A program made the translations under genes and the position numbers. A model generated the notes under the pieces. It saw only the letters and a list, made by a program, of their open reading frames with translations, had not been told where the DNA came from and ran no database searches. Shown here in pieces: positions 27,904 through 36,501 of a stretch of 56,156 bases of DNA. Origin of the DNA: Bacteroidia bacterium (GTDB taxonomy: Bacteria; Bacteroidota; Bacteroidia; Bacteroidales; Bacteroidaceae); the NCBI GenBank assembly GCA_009929715.1, contig RZZX01000007.1, positions 1 to 56,156 on the forward strand, read 5' to 3'. How positions within the stretch are numbered: position 1 is the first letter of the stretch; every line of letters starts with the position of its first letter.

Positions 27904-28893
27904 TTACATATAGAGTTTTAGCATTAAATTGTTAAGCCAATCCCATTTAAAACGGAACCATCGGCGGGTGCTACTCTGTTTTCCTCCGAAGCGGAGAACG
28001 AAGTTGCGGTAGCCATGCTTTTTAAAGGGCAGTCCTACGTCCATAAATTCCAAATGTCTATATCCTTTTTCGTGTGCGTACTTAAAGGCCATCCATACGG
28101 CGAGTATGCCTGGGTGTTGGGAAGCGTATGTTTTGCGCATGCCTCCGGAAAACAAGAGAAAGGCGGTGTCTGCGGAATAGAGGCAGACCGATCCTCCGAT
28201 GACCTTTCCTTTATAGTTGACGATGAATATTTTCCCAGACTCTTTTTCACCAAGAAAGGTTTTCATGTATTCAAAAAACGAATTATCAGGGAAGTAACGG
28301 CGAATACGTGAAGAGTAGACTTGATGCAGCATTTTGGCGAAATCGGCCAACTCTTTTTCTGTTTGAACTTCCGAAACGGTAGCTCCACTTTGAAGACTTT
28401 TTTTGATTTGTCGGATACGTGACGGGCTAAATCGTTCTTCTACTACCTGAATGTCGTGCAGGGAATTTCTGACGCGCAACCAGTTGACATTGAAATACTG
28501 GTTCTTTCGGAAGTATTTGTAGCCGAAAAGTGCATTTTCGAGGTTGCGAAACTCGATGATGGCAGCCTCTCGGAGAGCTTCTTGGGTGAGGTGTTCCAGC
28601 AGTTCACCGAAAACGATCTCTTTGCTTATCTCTTCTGGAGAACCCAAATACTCTCCGGTGTCATAAACGATGCAGTGTTTGAGTAAAGAGAGCGGAAAGT
28701 GATTTTGAACCTTTCTAAAGAGAGCCAAAAGCTTGCCAACAGGTTTTCCATGATCGGTTGCAACAATCAGTAAAGGGGTATAGCCCTTTGTTGCCTCATA
28801 AACCAAAAACAGAGCTTTGGAATGAAATGTATTATTGCCCGGCAATTCGGGAATATCTTTACTGTGGTAATAGGTGGTTAGTTTTATGGCCAT
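27904..28893 (-). CDS. GNAT/FemAB-like acyltransferase
   Basis: 329-aa cytoplasmic protein of the FemAB-like acyl-transferase type (a tandem GNAT fold). Seen: FRNLENALFGYKYFRKNQYF (about 115-135), a basic stretch SPSRIRQIKKSLQSGATVSE (about 155-175), and the C-terminal GNAT block GKVIGGSVCLYSADTAFLLF and HLEFMDVGLPF. Relatives add amino acids to peptidoglycan precursors or acyl groups to other metabolites; the acceptor here is unknown. Single gene with its own promoter at 28927. Confidence 0.75.
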   Translation of the reverse strand: MAIKLTTYYHSKDIPELPGNNTFHSKALFLVYEATKGYTPLLIVATDHGKPVGKLLALFRKVQNHFPLSLLKHCIVYDTGEYLGSPEEISKEIVFGELLEHLTQEALREAAIIEFRNLENALFGYKYFRKNQYFNVNWLRVRNSLHDIQVVEERFSPSRIRQIKKSLQSGATVSEVQTEKELADFAKMLHQVYSSRIRRYFPDNSFFEYMKTFLGEKESGKIFIVNYKGKVIGGSVCLYSADTAFLLFSGGMRKTYASQHPGILAVWMAFKYAHEKGYRHLEFMDVGLPFKKHGYRNFVLRFGGKQSSTRRWFRFKWDWLNNLMLKLYM

Positions 28894-28926
28894 ATCGCAG
28901 ACTAAGTTGGTTAGGTTCGGTTTCTA

Positions 28927-28934
28927 CAAAGATA
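28927..28934 (-). promoter_or_regulatory. -7 promoter element (TATCTTTG) of the FemAB-like gene
   Basis: Minus strand TATCTTTG at 28934-28927, 33 bases before the ATG; exact consensus. Confidence 0.6.
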
Positions 28935-29405
28935 CTCTTTTTCTGAGAATAATTAACGCTTTTTCTTCTTTATTTTGGCTTTATAAAACGACTTGTTGGC
29001 TTGTTCAGATTGAACGTTTGGTGAATAGAAGAAGGCGTGCGAAAGCTCTTCTCTGCTCTCTATGTCTTATTGATGTTTTTCTGTTCTTGATTGTATAACA
29101 AATTCTCTTTTTTTTCTTGCTCCTTGTTGCCTTCAATATTTATTTGAATTTTCTCGTTTGAACCCTTCTTTTTTGCCTTTCACAGACTTTTTTTTTAAAA
29201 AAATGAATTTATTTTTTCCCTATTAAAAGGCTATTCGATCGAAAAGAACGAACCTTCCATTTAAGTGGAAGGTTCCTCTCAGAAAAAAGACTTACCTTCG
29301 TTTCTGGAGTTTTTAAGACCACTTGTTTGTCAGATAATCTGTTGGTTTTAGAAGCTTTTTGCCAGTTTGTTTTTTTTGTTAGTCGAATCAATTAATTTTA
29401 TTGAA
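28935..29405. other. 470-bp T-rich gap with a 10-bp hairpin
   Basis: No open frame of note. The plus strand is strongly T-rich with several T runs (29109-29116, 29190-29198). A 10-bp stem GAACCTTCCA (29250-29259) / TGGAAGGTTC (29266-29275) with a six-base loop is the only clear structure; it is followed by CTCTC rather than T, so terminator use is doubtful. Confidence 0.5.
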
Positions 29406-30023
29406 ATGAGAAATCCGATGTGTTTTGTACACAACTCTTCCGGCGACCAGGATAATCGGTTGCGAAATCTGATTGTTCGTGGAGGAATGAAAGGTTATGG
29501 TATCTATTCCTACCTAGTGAATTACCTCCAAAAACAACCACCAATGAATGTACTTTTGGCTGTTTTAGATCTCATCTTTGTTGAGATTCATCTACGTAAG
29601 CAGACACTCGCTCGCGTCATTCTGGATTTTGACCTGTTTGTGGTCGACAATGGCTGCTTTGGGGCAACGCTTTTAATACGTCAGTATGGAAAAAAATCCG
29701 CCTATTTTTCCGCCGATGTGCTCAATCTTTTAAGTGTTAATAAACCTGAAGCTGGGACACAGCCAAATGTTAAAGGGGCTTTTAAATCCCTCTATTCTAG
29801 TCTTTTAGAAGTTTTCTCGCGCGCGCGGGCGTTTTCTTCTTCTTCTTCTAATCAAGAAGAGAGAAAAGAAAAAGAAAAAAAAGAGCCGAGGGGTGAACCA
29901 CAAACGGCACTCGAAAAAAGAATTGCCGAGCACTTCGATGCCGAGAATCGGGTCTTCTCTGAGCAAGGAGATTCGGCAGAAGAACCGGTGCACTTTGTGA
30001 GTGATCAGCTCTGCGACCGGTGA
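29406..30023 (+). CDS. DUF4373-like N-terminal domain protein, possibly 3'-truncated
   Basis: 205 aa from ATG 29406. The first ~100 residues (QDNRLRNLIVRGGMKGYGIY, then SYLVNYLQKQPPM) resemble the DUF4373 / Lin1244-type winged-helix domain found in phage replication-organiser proteins and in many lone Bacteroides genes. The rest is low-complexity: SRARAFSSSSSNQEERKEKE, then a charged tail. The stop at 30021 is overlapped by a second open frame (30001-30090) reading ISSATGEEFRWSCEEEVEAL and RESCQMRL, which looks like a natural continuation, so a frameshift near 30001-30020 may have shortened the gene. No phage structural or integrase genes are adjacent. Family call is moderate; function unknown. 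Confidence 0.55.
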   Translation: MRNPMCFVHNSSGDQDNRLRNLIVRGGMKGYGIYSYLVNYLQKQPPMNVLLAVLDLIFVEIHLRKQTLARVILDFDLFVVDNGCFGATLLIRQYGKKSAYFSADVLNLLSVNKPEAGTQPNVKGAFKSLYSSLLEVFSRARAFSSSSSNQEERKEKEKKEPRGEPQTALEKRIAEHFDAENRVFSEQGDSAEEPVHFVSDQLCDR

Positions 30024-30109
30024 AGAGTTTCGATGGTCTTGTGAAGAAGAAGTGGAAGCTCTGAGGGAAAGTTGTCAGATGCGGCTTTGAATACTCCTCG
30101 ACTCTTGGT

Positions 30110-30175
30110 CTGAAAGTCGCCGAGTTTAGAGCTAAAAGTCGCCGAGTTTGAACCTGAAAGTCCGGGACTTTTGAT
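30110..30175. repeat. three tandem 22-bp units
   Basis: Units at 30110-30131, 30132-30153 and 30154-30175. The first two share AAAGTCGCCGAGTTT; the third carries AAAGTCCGGGACTTT, an exact palindrome around one base. Degenerate half-units flank the array. The 454-bp gap 30024-30477 contains this array, the nitroreductase promoter and no convincing gene. Confidence 0.75.
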
Positions 30176-30367
30176 TGAAGCCTCGTCGAGTCTCCACCGA
30201 AAAAAAACAGTGAAAAGAATCAGCGAATAAAATGTGACGATATGTTGAGGGATGACTATTCTTAAAGCTTTGTTGAGAACCTTTTTTTTGTCAAGCAAAA
30301 GACCTTTTGTTTTTTGATGTTCGGTGTGTTTTCATTATTTGCGGCAGTGATTTTGTGATATTTTAGT

Positions 30368-30375
30368 TATCTTTG
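30368..30375 (+). promoter_or_regulatory. -7 promoter element (TATCTTTG) of the nitroreductase operon
   Basis: Exact TAnnTTTG match, 103 bases before the ATG, giving a leader of roughly 95 bases. Confidence 0.6.
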
Positions 30376-30477
30376 CCTCGTATATGAAGAATTTGTCTAG
30401 CGTTTGTGCAGAAAGAGAGTGAAAGGTTCTTTCTCTTAATCTAGGCGGTATTTGGAATTATTAAAAAAAGATGTGAT

Positions 30478-31014
30478 ATGGAAAACTTTAGTGAACTGAT
30501 ACAGAGACGCCGGAGTGCACGGAAATTTACGGAAGAACAGTTAACTCAAGACGAGGTGGTTTCTTTGATGAAAGCCGCCTTGATGTCGCCTACTTCCAAG
30601 CGGACCAATTGCTGGCAGTTTGTGGTTGTCGACGATAAAGAGACGCTTAAAAAACTTTCGCTTTGTAAAGAGCACGCCTCTACATTTATAGCCGATGCGG
30701 CTTTGGCAGTGGTGGTTACCGGCGATCCTTTGGCCAGTGATGTTTGGATTGAGGATACCTCTATAGCCTCGATCATGATTCAGTTGCAGGCTGAGGATTT
30801 AGGTTTAGGTAGTTGCTGGGTGCAGATCCGTGAACGCTCTACCGCTTCTGGTATGGCTTCGGACGAATATGTGCGCGATGTGCTCGACATCCCGTTGCAG
30901 CTTCAGGTGCTTTCCGTGATAGCCATCGGGCATAAAGCCATCGAACGTAAGCCGTTTGATGAGGAGCATCTGCAGTGGGAGAAAATACATCTCAATAAAT
31001 TTGGAGGAGAATAA
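30478..31014 (+). CDS. nitroreductase-family FMN protein
   Basis: 178 aa, NAD(P)H-dependent flavin fold. FMN-binding motif RRRSARKFTEEQLTQDEV (11-28) at the N-terminus, SPTSKRTNCWQFVVVDD (about 37-53), and LGLGSCWVQIRER (about 112-124) in the C-terminal half. Physiological substrate unknown; family members reduce nitro compounds, quinones or act in flavin metabolism. First gene of a tight five-gene run with only 2 bases to the next start. Confidence 0.88.
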   Translation: MENFSELIQRRRSARKFTEEQLTQDEVVSLMKAALMSPTSKRTNCWQFVVVDDKETLKKLSLCKEHASTFIADAALAVVVTGDPLASDVWIEDTSIASIMIQLQAEDLGLGSCWVQIRERSTASGMASDEYVRDVLDIPLQLQVLSVIAIGHKAIERKPFDEEHLQWEKIHLNKFGGE

Positions 31015-31016
31015 CA

Positions 31017-31352
31017 GTGAGTGCGGCTAAGGCAAACAATCACCAAGATACATACCGGGCAACGGCTATTGCGTTGTTGCTTATCGGCGGACTGTATATG
31101 TTAGATAAATTGATCCACTTTGCGTCGCATGGACTAGGATGGATCACGGATAAAAACTATTTATTGCTCTACACAGCTGCTATTTTTCTGTTTTTTAAGC
31201 GCGATAAGTCGGTTGGTATAGTTCTTACAGGGCTTTGGTTAGTGATGAACATCGACCTAGTCATTGCATTACTAGGCAACGTCTCGGCTTACTTGTTGCC
31301 GTTGGCATTGCTGCTAGTGGGAGGCATTTTATTATTGATTTCAAAACGATGA
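31017..31352 (+). CDS. small integral membrane protein (111 aa)
   Basis: GTG start 2 bases after the nitroreductase stop. Hydrophobic segments at about 15-32, 45-60, 66-84 and 90-108 indicate four membrane spans with short loops (for example [19 protein letters not shown] at the end). The layout is like LiaI/LiaF-type membrane domains, but I cannot name the family with confidence. Its stop codon overlaps the ATG of the next gene (ATGA), so translation is probably coupled. Confidence 0.7.
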   Translation: MSAAKANNHQDTYRATAIALLLIGGLYMLDKLIHFASHGLGWITDKNYLLLYTAAIFLFFKRDKSVGIVLTGLWLVMNIDLVIALLGNVSAYLLPLALLLVGGILLLISKR

Positions 31353-32143
31353 AAAGAAGTATTGAAGATACACCGATTGTGTTTATTGGCGCCGGTAATT
31401 TGGCGGTTAATTTAGCTCAGGCTCTTTATCGGAAAGGGTTTCGTATTGTTCAAATATATAGCCGCACAGTTGAATCGGCTCAATCATTGGCCGAAAAAGT
31501 GGAAGCCGACTATACGACCAACTTAGCGGAAGTCACTAATCAGGCTCAGGTTTATATTGTAGCGTTGAAAGATGCGGCTTTAATCGATCTGTTGCCACAA
31601 ATTGTGGCCCATAAGCCAGAGGCTTTGTTTGTGCATACGGCAGGGAGCGTTCCAGTCACTATTTGGGAGAATCAGACCCCTCGGTATGGTGTTTTTTACC
31701 CTATGCAAACGTTTAGTAAGCAGCGAGAGGTTGATTTTAAGACAATCCCCATTTTTGTAGAAGCTAATCGGGAAACCGATGTCGCGTTTTTGAAGGCCAT
31801 GGCAAGGACTCTTTCCGACAACGTCTACGAAGCTACGTCTGAGCAGCGTAAGAGTTTACATTTGGCTGCTGTCTTTATTTGCAATTTCACCAACCACATG
31901 TATGCTTTGGCGGCCGATTTACTTGAAAAAGAGGGACTCCCCTTTGAGGTTATGTTGCCGTTGATTGACGAAACAGCCCGTAAAGTACATGATTTAAAGC
32001 CATACGATGCACAAACCGGACCGGCGATACGTTATGATATGAATGTGATCGACAAGCATTTATCACTTTTAAAAGAGACCCCCATGTTACATGCTATTTA
32101 TGAATTAATCAGTCAAAGTATACATGAGCACCATCAATTATAA
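31349..32143 (+). CDS. Rossmann-like/DUF2520 oxidoreductase-type protein
   Basis: 264 aa from the ATG at 31349 that overlaps the preceding stop (the frame upstream lies within that gene and is not used). NAD(P)-binding Rossmann start [16 protein letters not shown] (10-25), then a ProC/F420-oxidoreductase-like N-domain and a helical C-terminal DUF2520 domain (about 120-260, with [18 protein letters not shown]). Reaction unknown. In Bacteroidales this gene is regularly followed by KdsC and Maf, as here. Overlaps kdsC by 20 bases. Confidence 0.85.
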   Translation: MKRSIEDTPIVFIGAGNLAVNLAQALYRKGFRIVQIYSRTVESAQSLAEKVEADYTTNLAEVTNQAQVYIVALKDAALIDLLPQIVAHKPEALFVHTAGSVPVTIWENQTPRYGVFYPMQTFSKQREVDFKTIPIFVEANRETDVAFLKAMARTLSDNVYEATSEQRKSLHLAAVFICNFTNHMYALAADLLEKEGLPFEVMLPLIDETARKVHDLKPYDAQTGPAIRYDMNVIDKHLSLLKETPMLHAIYELISQSIHEHHQL

Positions 32144-32645
32144 TTTATCAGCCATCAAAGCTTTGGCGTTTGATGTAGACGGCGTGTTGAGTGCCGATGT
32201 TCTTCCTCTTCATCCATCGGGTGAGCCGATGCGTACCGTGAATATTAAAGACGGATATGCTTTGCAACTTGCTGTTAAGCGTGGGTTACACATAGCAATC
32301 ATTACCGGTGGACGTACCGAGGCGGTTAGACAGCGTTTTGCCGGTTTAGGCATTTCGGATCTTTATATGGGCTCTTCGGTGAAGATTCATGATTATTCGG
32401 ATTTTCGCGATAAGCACGGTTTGGAAGATCATGAAATCCTCTATATGGGCGATGATATCCCCGATTTAGAGGTTCTGAAACAGTGCGGCCTGCCTTGTTG
32501 CCCGAAAGATGCTGCCCCAGAGGTGAAGCAAATAGCTAAGTACATCTCTCATGCCACTGGCGGTTACGGTTGCGGTCGGGATGTTATCGAACAGGTATTG
32601 AAAGCGCAAGGGCATTGGCTTTCTGAAGATGCTTTCGGGTGGTAA
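32124..32645 (+). CDS. kdsC: KdsC-like HAD phosphatase (KDO 8-phosphate phosphatase)
   Basis: 173 aa, C0-type HAD hydrolase. Motif [10 protein letters not shown] (13-21) with the nucleophile Asp, motif II IAIITGG, and motif [13 protein letters not shown] (about 108-117). Predicted to dephosphorylate KDO-8-phosphate in lipid A core synthesis. No other KDO genes are adjacent, so the substrate is inferred from family. Confidence 0.88.
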   Translation: MSTINYNLSAIKALAFDVDGVLSADVLPLHPSGEPMRTVNIKDGYALQLAVKRGLHIAIITGGRTEAVRQRFAGLGISDLYMGSSVKIHDYSDFRDKHGLEDHEILYMGDDIPDLEVLKQCGLPCCPKDAAPEVKQIAKYISHATGGYGCGRDVIEQVLKAQGHWLSEDAFGW

Positions 32646-32677
32646 ATTCATTTTGAAAATCAAAATAAAAGCAACAG

Positions 32678-33262
32678 ATGATATTAGAGAATTTAAAAAG
32701 ATACAACGTTATTTTAGCGTCTAACTCTCCCCGTCGGAAAGAATTGATGTCGGGATTGGGAATTGATTACACCGTTCGTACACTTCCGAATGTCGACGAG
32801 TCTTACCCCGATACGCTCTCGAAAGAGGAAATCCCGGCCTATATCTGCCAAGCCAAAGCGACTGCTTATCAGAGTTCGATGGCTTCGGATGAATTACTCA
32901 TTACCGCCGATACGATTGTGTGGAGTGAAGGGCGAGTGCTTGGTAAACCCACTGATAGAGCAGAGGCGATAGCCATGATTCGGTTGTTGGCAGGGAAGTC
33001 ACATCAGGTCATTACGGGCGTTTGCCTGACCACTTTGGAAAAACAGCAGACCTTTACGTCGGTTTCTGAAGTTGTTTTTGACGAGCTGACTGATGATGAG
33101 ATAGCCTATTATGTGGATCATTACCAGCCGATGGATAAAGCCGGTGCTTATGGCGTTCAGGAGTGGATCGGTTATGTGGGTGTGAAGCATATTTCGGGCA
33201 GTTTCTATAACATTATGGGGCTGCCAATACAGCGTTTATACCAAGAGTTGAAACAGTGGTAA
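32678..33262 (+). CDS. maf: Maf-family nucleoside triphosphate pyrophosphatase
   Basis: 194 aa. N-terminal NTP-binding motif ILASNSPRRKELMSGLG (12-28) and the metal/base residues in TADTIVWSEGRVLGKP (about 74-89), plus MDKAGAYGVQEW near 152-163. The family hydrolyses dTTP, UTP or modified nucleotides to monophosphates. Last gene of the run starting at 30478; a 120-bp gap with a new promoter follows. Confidence 0.93.
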   Translation: MILENLKRYNVILASNSPRRKELMSGLGIDYTVRTLPNVDESYPDTLSKEEIPAYICQAKATAYQSSMASDELLITADTIVWSEGRVLGKPTDRAEAIAMIRLLAGKSHQVITGVCLTTLEKQQTFTSVSEVVFDELTDDEIAYYVDHYQPMDKAGAYGVQEWIGYVGVKHISGSFYNIMGLPIQRLYQELKQW

Positions 33263-33305
33263 GACGTTCACAGTGCATTGATCTGAAAAATAGAACGGAC
33301 TCTTG

Positions 33306-33337
33306 TTTCAATGTTTCATTAGAAAGTTATATCTTTG
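33306..33337 (+). promoter_or_regulatory. pheS promoter
   Basis: TTTC (33306-33309), 20-base spacer, TATCTTTG (33330-33337); the ATG is at 33383. Confidence 0.65.
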
Positions 33338-33382
33338 CACTGTTTAATGGACTAGTAATAAGATTTATAATACATCAAAAAT

Positions 33383-34402
33383 ATGATCGTTAAGATAGAA
33401 GAACTTCTGAAAGAGGTTGGCTCGCTCGTTGCTTCAAGTGCTGAAGAACTTGAGGTGTTACGCATTAAATACCTCAGTAAGAAGGGAGCCATTAATGAAT
33501 TGATGGCCGATTTTCGCCATGTACCCGCCGAAGAAAAAAAGGTGGTCGGCATGAAACTCAATGAGTTGAAGACCCTGGCGCAGGAACGCATTAATGCTTT
33601 GAAAGAGCAGTTTGATTCTCAAGACCATACCGGTGATGGTGTGGATTTAACTCGTTCTGCTTTCCCGATAGAGCTTGGTACGCGCCATCCGCTCTCTATT
33701 GTGAAGAATGAAATTATCGACATATTCGGTCGTTTAGGTTTTAGCATTGCCGAAGGACCGGAGATCGAAGATGACTGGCATGTTTTTTCGGCACTCAACT
33801 TTGCTGAAGATCATCCAGCTCGTGATATGCAGGATACTTTTTTCATCGAATCTCGTCCGGACGTGTTGCTTCGTACGCACACCTCTTCGGTTCAGAGCCG
33901 GGTGATGGAAGTTTCTCAGCCTCCTATCCGTATCATTTGTCCGGGACGTGTGTACCGTAACGAAGCCATCAGCTACCGGGCACACTGTTTCTTCCACCAA
34001 GTAGAAGCACTTTATATTGATAAAGATGTTTCATTTACAGACTTGAAACAGGTCTTGTTGTTATTTGCCAAAGAGATGTTTGGGGCAGATACAAAGATCC
34101 GTTTGCGTCCATCGTACTTCCCATTTACTGAGCCGAGTGCCGAAATGGATATTAGCTGCAACATCTGTGGTGGCAAGGGGTGTCCGTTCTGCAAACACAC
34201 CGGTTGGGTAGAGATATTGGGTTGTGGTATGGTCGACCCGAATGTGCTTGAATCTAACGGAATAGACAGCAAAGTGTACAGTGGTTATGCACTGGGTATG
34301 GGTGTAGAACGCATCACAAACTTGAAGTATCAGGTGAAAGATTTACGCCTATTCTCTGAGAACGATACCCGCTTCCTGAAGGAGTTCGAAGCGGCTTACT
34401 AA
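33383..34402 (+). CDS. pheS: phenylalanine-tRNA ligase alpha subunit
   Basis: Catalytic subunit of the alpha2-beta2 enzyme. 339 aa: N-terminal coiled-coil (about 1-85), then class II motifs, including HPLSIVKNEI (about 118), SVQSRVME, RVYRNEAISYRAHCFFHQVE (motif 2, about 191-210) and GLGMGVERI-type motif 3 (ALGMGVERITNLKYQ, about 306-320). The zinc-like cluster CNICGGKGCPFCKHTGW (about 256-272) is also typical. pheT is not adjacent, so the subunit genes are split in this genome. Confidence 0.97.
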   Translation: MIVKIEELLKEVGSLVASSAEELEVLRIKYLSKKGAINELMADFRHVPAEEKKVVGMKLNELKTLAQERINALKEQFDSQDHTGDGVDLTRSAFPIELGTRHPLSIVKNEIIDIFGRLGFSIAEGPEIEDDWHVFSALNFAEDHPARDMQDTFFIESRPDVLLRTHTSSVQSRVMEVSQPPIRIICPGRVYRNEAISYRAHCFFHQVEALYIDKDVSFTDLKQVLLLFAKEMFGADTKIRLRPSYFPFTEPSAEMDISCNICGGKGCPFCKHTGWVEILGCGMVDPNVLESNGIDSKVYSGYALGMGVERITNLKYQVKDLRLFSENDTRFLKEFEAAY

Positions 34403-34414
34403 GCCTCTTAAAAT

Positions 34415-34440
34415 AGCAATCCTTTTTGTAGAGGATTGCT
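34415..34440 (+). terminator. weak hairpin after pheS
   Basis: AGCAATCCT (34415-34423) / AGGATTGCT (34432-34440); no long T run follows, so termination may be inefficient. Confidence 0.45.
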
Positions 34441-34455
34441 CAATCTATTGCATTG

Positions 34456-34507
34456 ATGTGTCAATATATAATCTGTTTATCTGAACAGTATCTATGTATT
34501 GACACAT
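34456..34507. promoter_or_regulatory. 11-bp inverted repeat before the MFS gene
   Basis: ATGTGTCAATA (34456-34466) and TATTGACACAT (34497-34507) are perfectly inverted, 30 bases apart, with a nested CTGTT/AACAG pair inside. The right arm ends 14 bases before the MFS start codon. Candidate operator pair or leader structure. Confidence 0.5.
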
Positions 34508-34521
34508 TCATGCTTTAAAAA

Positions 34522-35730
34522 ATGACTATTATGGCAAAGGAAAAACTTGTTACGCCAAGTTATTGTTTTATACTTGTTGCCAACTTTCTGCTTTATTTTG
34601 GTTTCTGGCTTCTGATACCGGTATTGCCTTTTTACTTATCGGAAGTTTTCCGGTCTGAAGGCGCAGCGATAGGGATTATTCTCTCCTCTTATTCGCTTGC
34701 TGCGTTATGTATCCGTCCGTTTTCGGGTTATTTTCTCGATACATTTGCCCGTCGGCCCTTTTATCTGTTGGCTTATTTCCTTTTTATGTTGATGTTTTTG
34801 GGGTATCTTGGTGCGACTACACTTCTCATGTTTGTCTTGTGTCGCATTGTACAAGGCGTTGCCTTTGGCATGGTTACTGTTGGCGGAAACACCCTTGTTG
34901 TCGACATTATCCCCTCTTCCAGGCGCGGAGAGGGACTAGGGTATTATGGGCTGACCAATAATACAGCAATGTCTATTGGCCCGATGACCGGTCTGTTTCT
35001 GTATGATGCAGGAACAACGTTCACGGCCATCTTTGCTTTGGGGCTAGCTGTTTGTCTGGTAGGCCTTCTCTTTGCTTCGTTCGTTAAGCCTCCTTCTAAA
35101 TTGCCGGTTAAGCGAGAGCCGTTATCGTTCGATCGGTTTATTCTACTTAAAGGCATTCCCGCCGGCATCTGTTTATTACTCTTGTCGGTTCCTTATGGGA
35201 TGACGACCAATTATGTAGCGATGTATGCCCGACAAATAGGGCTGCATGTATCTACCGGTTTCTTTTTTACCCTCATGGCTATTGGCATGGCTGTTTCGCG
35301 CATCTTTGCCGGGCAACAAGTTGATCGAGGCAGAATCACACAAGCCATCTCGTTAGGACTTTTAGTCGTTATGTGCTCTTTTTTTATGCTCTCTAGTTGT
35401 GCAGATGTGATTCAATGGGACGAAAAGAGTTGCATGGTATTATTCTTTTTTATAGCTTTGATGCTTGGTATTGGGTTTGGTATTATGTTTCCGGCTTTCA
35501 ATACTTTATTTGTCAACTTAGCACCGAATCATCGGCGTGCTACGGCCACTTCCACCTATCTCACTTCGTGGGATGTCGGCTTAGGTTTTGGGATGTTCTT
35601 AGGCGGTTATATCGCCGATGTGAGCACTTTCGATAAAGCCTATTTGGTTGGTGCTTGTCTGACAATCCTTTCATTCATCTATTTTAGATGGAAAGTGATT
35701 CCGCATTACAGTATGAATAAATTGAGATGA
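34522..35730 (+). CDS. MFS transporter (drug/sugar exporter-like)
   Basis: 402 aa, about twelve hydrophobic segments, inner membrane. The loop 2-3 signature region reads SGYFLDTFARRPFYLLAYFL (about 70-90) and GYIADVSTFDK near the end; members of this kind export small molecules by proton antiport. ATG codons at 34522 and 34531 are both possible starts. Substrate cannot be told. Its stop overlaps the next start (ATGA), so it is translated together with nth; an inverted repeat lies just upstream. Confidence 0.87.
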   Translation: MTIMAKEKLVTPSYCFILVANFLLYFGFWLLIPVLPFYLSEVFRSEGAAIGIILSSYSLAALCIRPFSGYFLDTFARRPFYLLAYFLFMLMFLGYLGATTLLMFVLCRIVQGVAFGMVTVGGNTLVVDIIPSSRRGEGLGYYGLTNNTAMSIGPMTGLFLYDAGTTFTAIFALGLAVCLVGLLFASFVKPPSKLPVKREPLSFDRFILLKGIPAGICLLLLSVPYGMTTNYVAMYARQIGLHVSTGFFFTLMAIGMAVSRIFAGQQVDRGRITQAISLGLLVVMCSFFMLSSCADVIQWDEKSCMVLFFFIALMLGIGFGIMFPAFNTLFVNLAPNHRRATATSTYLTSWDVGLGFGMFLGGYIADVSTFDKAYLVGACLTILSFIYFRWKVIPHYSMNKLR

Positions 35731-36410
35731 AAATGATAAAGAGGAAAGAACGTTATGAAATGATTATGCGTTGGTTTCAGGAGCATATGCCTGTTGCCGA
35801 AACAGAGTTAGATTACACCACCCCTTTTGAGCTGCTTGTGGCCGTGATTCTTTCGGCACAATGTACCGACAAACGGGTTAATCTAGTGACACCGGCTCTC
35901 TTTCGTGACTTCCCAACTCCCGAAGCCTTGGCAGCGAGTACGCCAGAGGTCATTTATGAGTATATTCGCAGCATCTCTTATCCGAATAATAAAGCCCAAC
36001 ACCTTGTTGGGATGGCAAAGCGTCTTGTTGAGGAGTTTAATGGTCGTATGCCCAACAATTTGGCTGAGCTCATGTCGTTGCCCGGAGTTGGGCGGAAAAC
36101 AGCCAATGTCATTCAATCGGTGCTTTTCAACGAAGCGGTGATGCCCGTAGATACCCATGTGTTTCGAGTTAGTCACCGGTTAGGGCTGGTTTCGGAAAGT
36201 TGCACTACACCTCTTAGTGTCGAGAAAATACTGACCAAGCATATTCCGAAGACCCTTTTACCTATCGCCCACCATTGGCTGATTTTGCACGGGCGATACG
36301 TCTGTTTGGCCCGCCGACCGAAATGTTTTGCTTGTGGGCTGCAAACATACTGTAAATACTTTATAGGGGGGTGCAAAAAAAGAAAAATAGAGTTCGAAGA
36401 AGAAGAATAA
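35727..36410 (+). CDS. nth: endonuclease III
   Basis: Base-excision DNA glycosylase/AP lyase for oxidised pyrimidines. 227 aa with the helix-hairpin-helix LPGVGRKTANV (catalytic Lys124), VDTHV (catalytic Asp142) and the C-terminal 4Fe-4S loop C-x6-C-x2-C-x5-C in VCLARRPKCFACGLQTYC. A second ATG at 35733 is an alternative start. Translationally coupled to the MFS gene. Confidence 0.96.
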   Translation: MKMIKRKERYEMIMRWFQEHMPVAETELDYTTPFELLVAVILSAQCTDKRVNLVTPALFRDFPTPEALAASTPEVIYEYIRSISYPNNKAQHLVGMAKRLVEEFNGRMPNNLAELMSLPGVGRKTANVIQSVLFNEAVMPVDTHVFRVSHRLGLVSESCTTPLSVEKILTKHIPKTLLPIAHHWLILHGRYVCLARRPKCFACGLQTYCKYFIGGCKKRKIEFEEEE

Positions 36411-36445
36411 ATGCCGAATTCATAGGGTACAAAAAAAATAAATAC

Positions 36446-36453
36446 TAACTTTG
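36446..36453 (+). promoter_or_regulatory. -7 promoter element of pgk (TAACTTTG)
   Basis: Exact TAnnTTTG match 48 bases before the pgk ATG. Confidence 0.6.
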
Positions 36454-36501
36454 CACACTATTCGATAGGATAAATTATCACTTTTTTAATAATAAAGTAT
36501 T

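Noticed and set aside
29406..30023. Prophage
   Set aside because: Only one phage-replication-like domain; no integrase, capsid, tail or lysis genes, and flanking genes are housekeeping.
30005..30298. 97-codon frame on the minus strand across the 22-bp repeats
   Set aside because: The repeat period (22) is not a multiple of three, there is no promoter, and the product has no recognisable feature.
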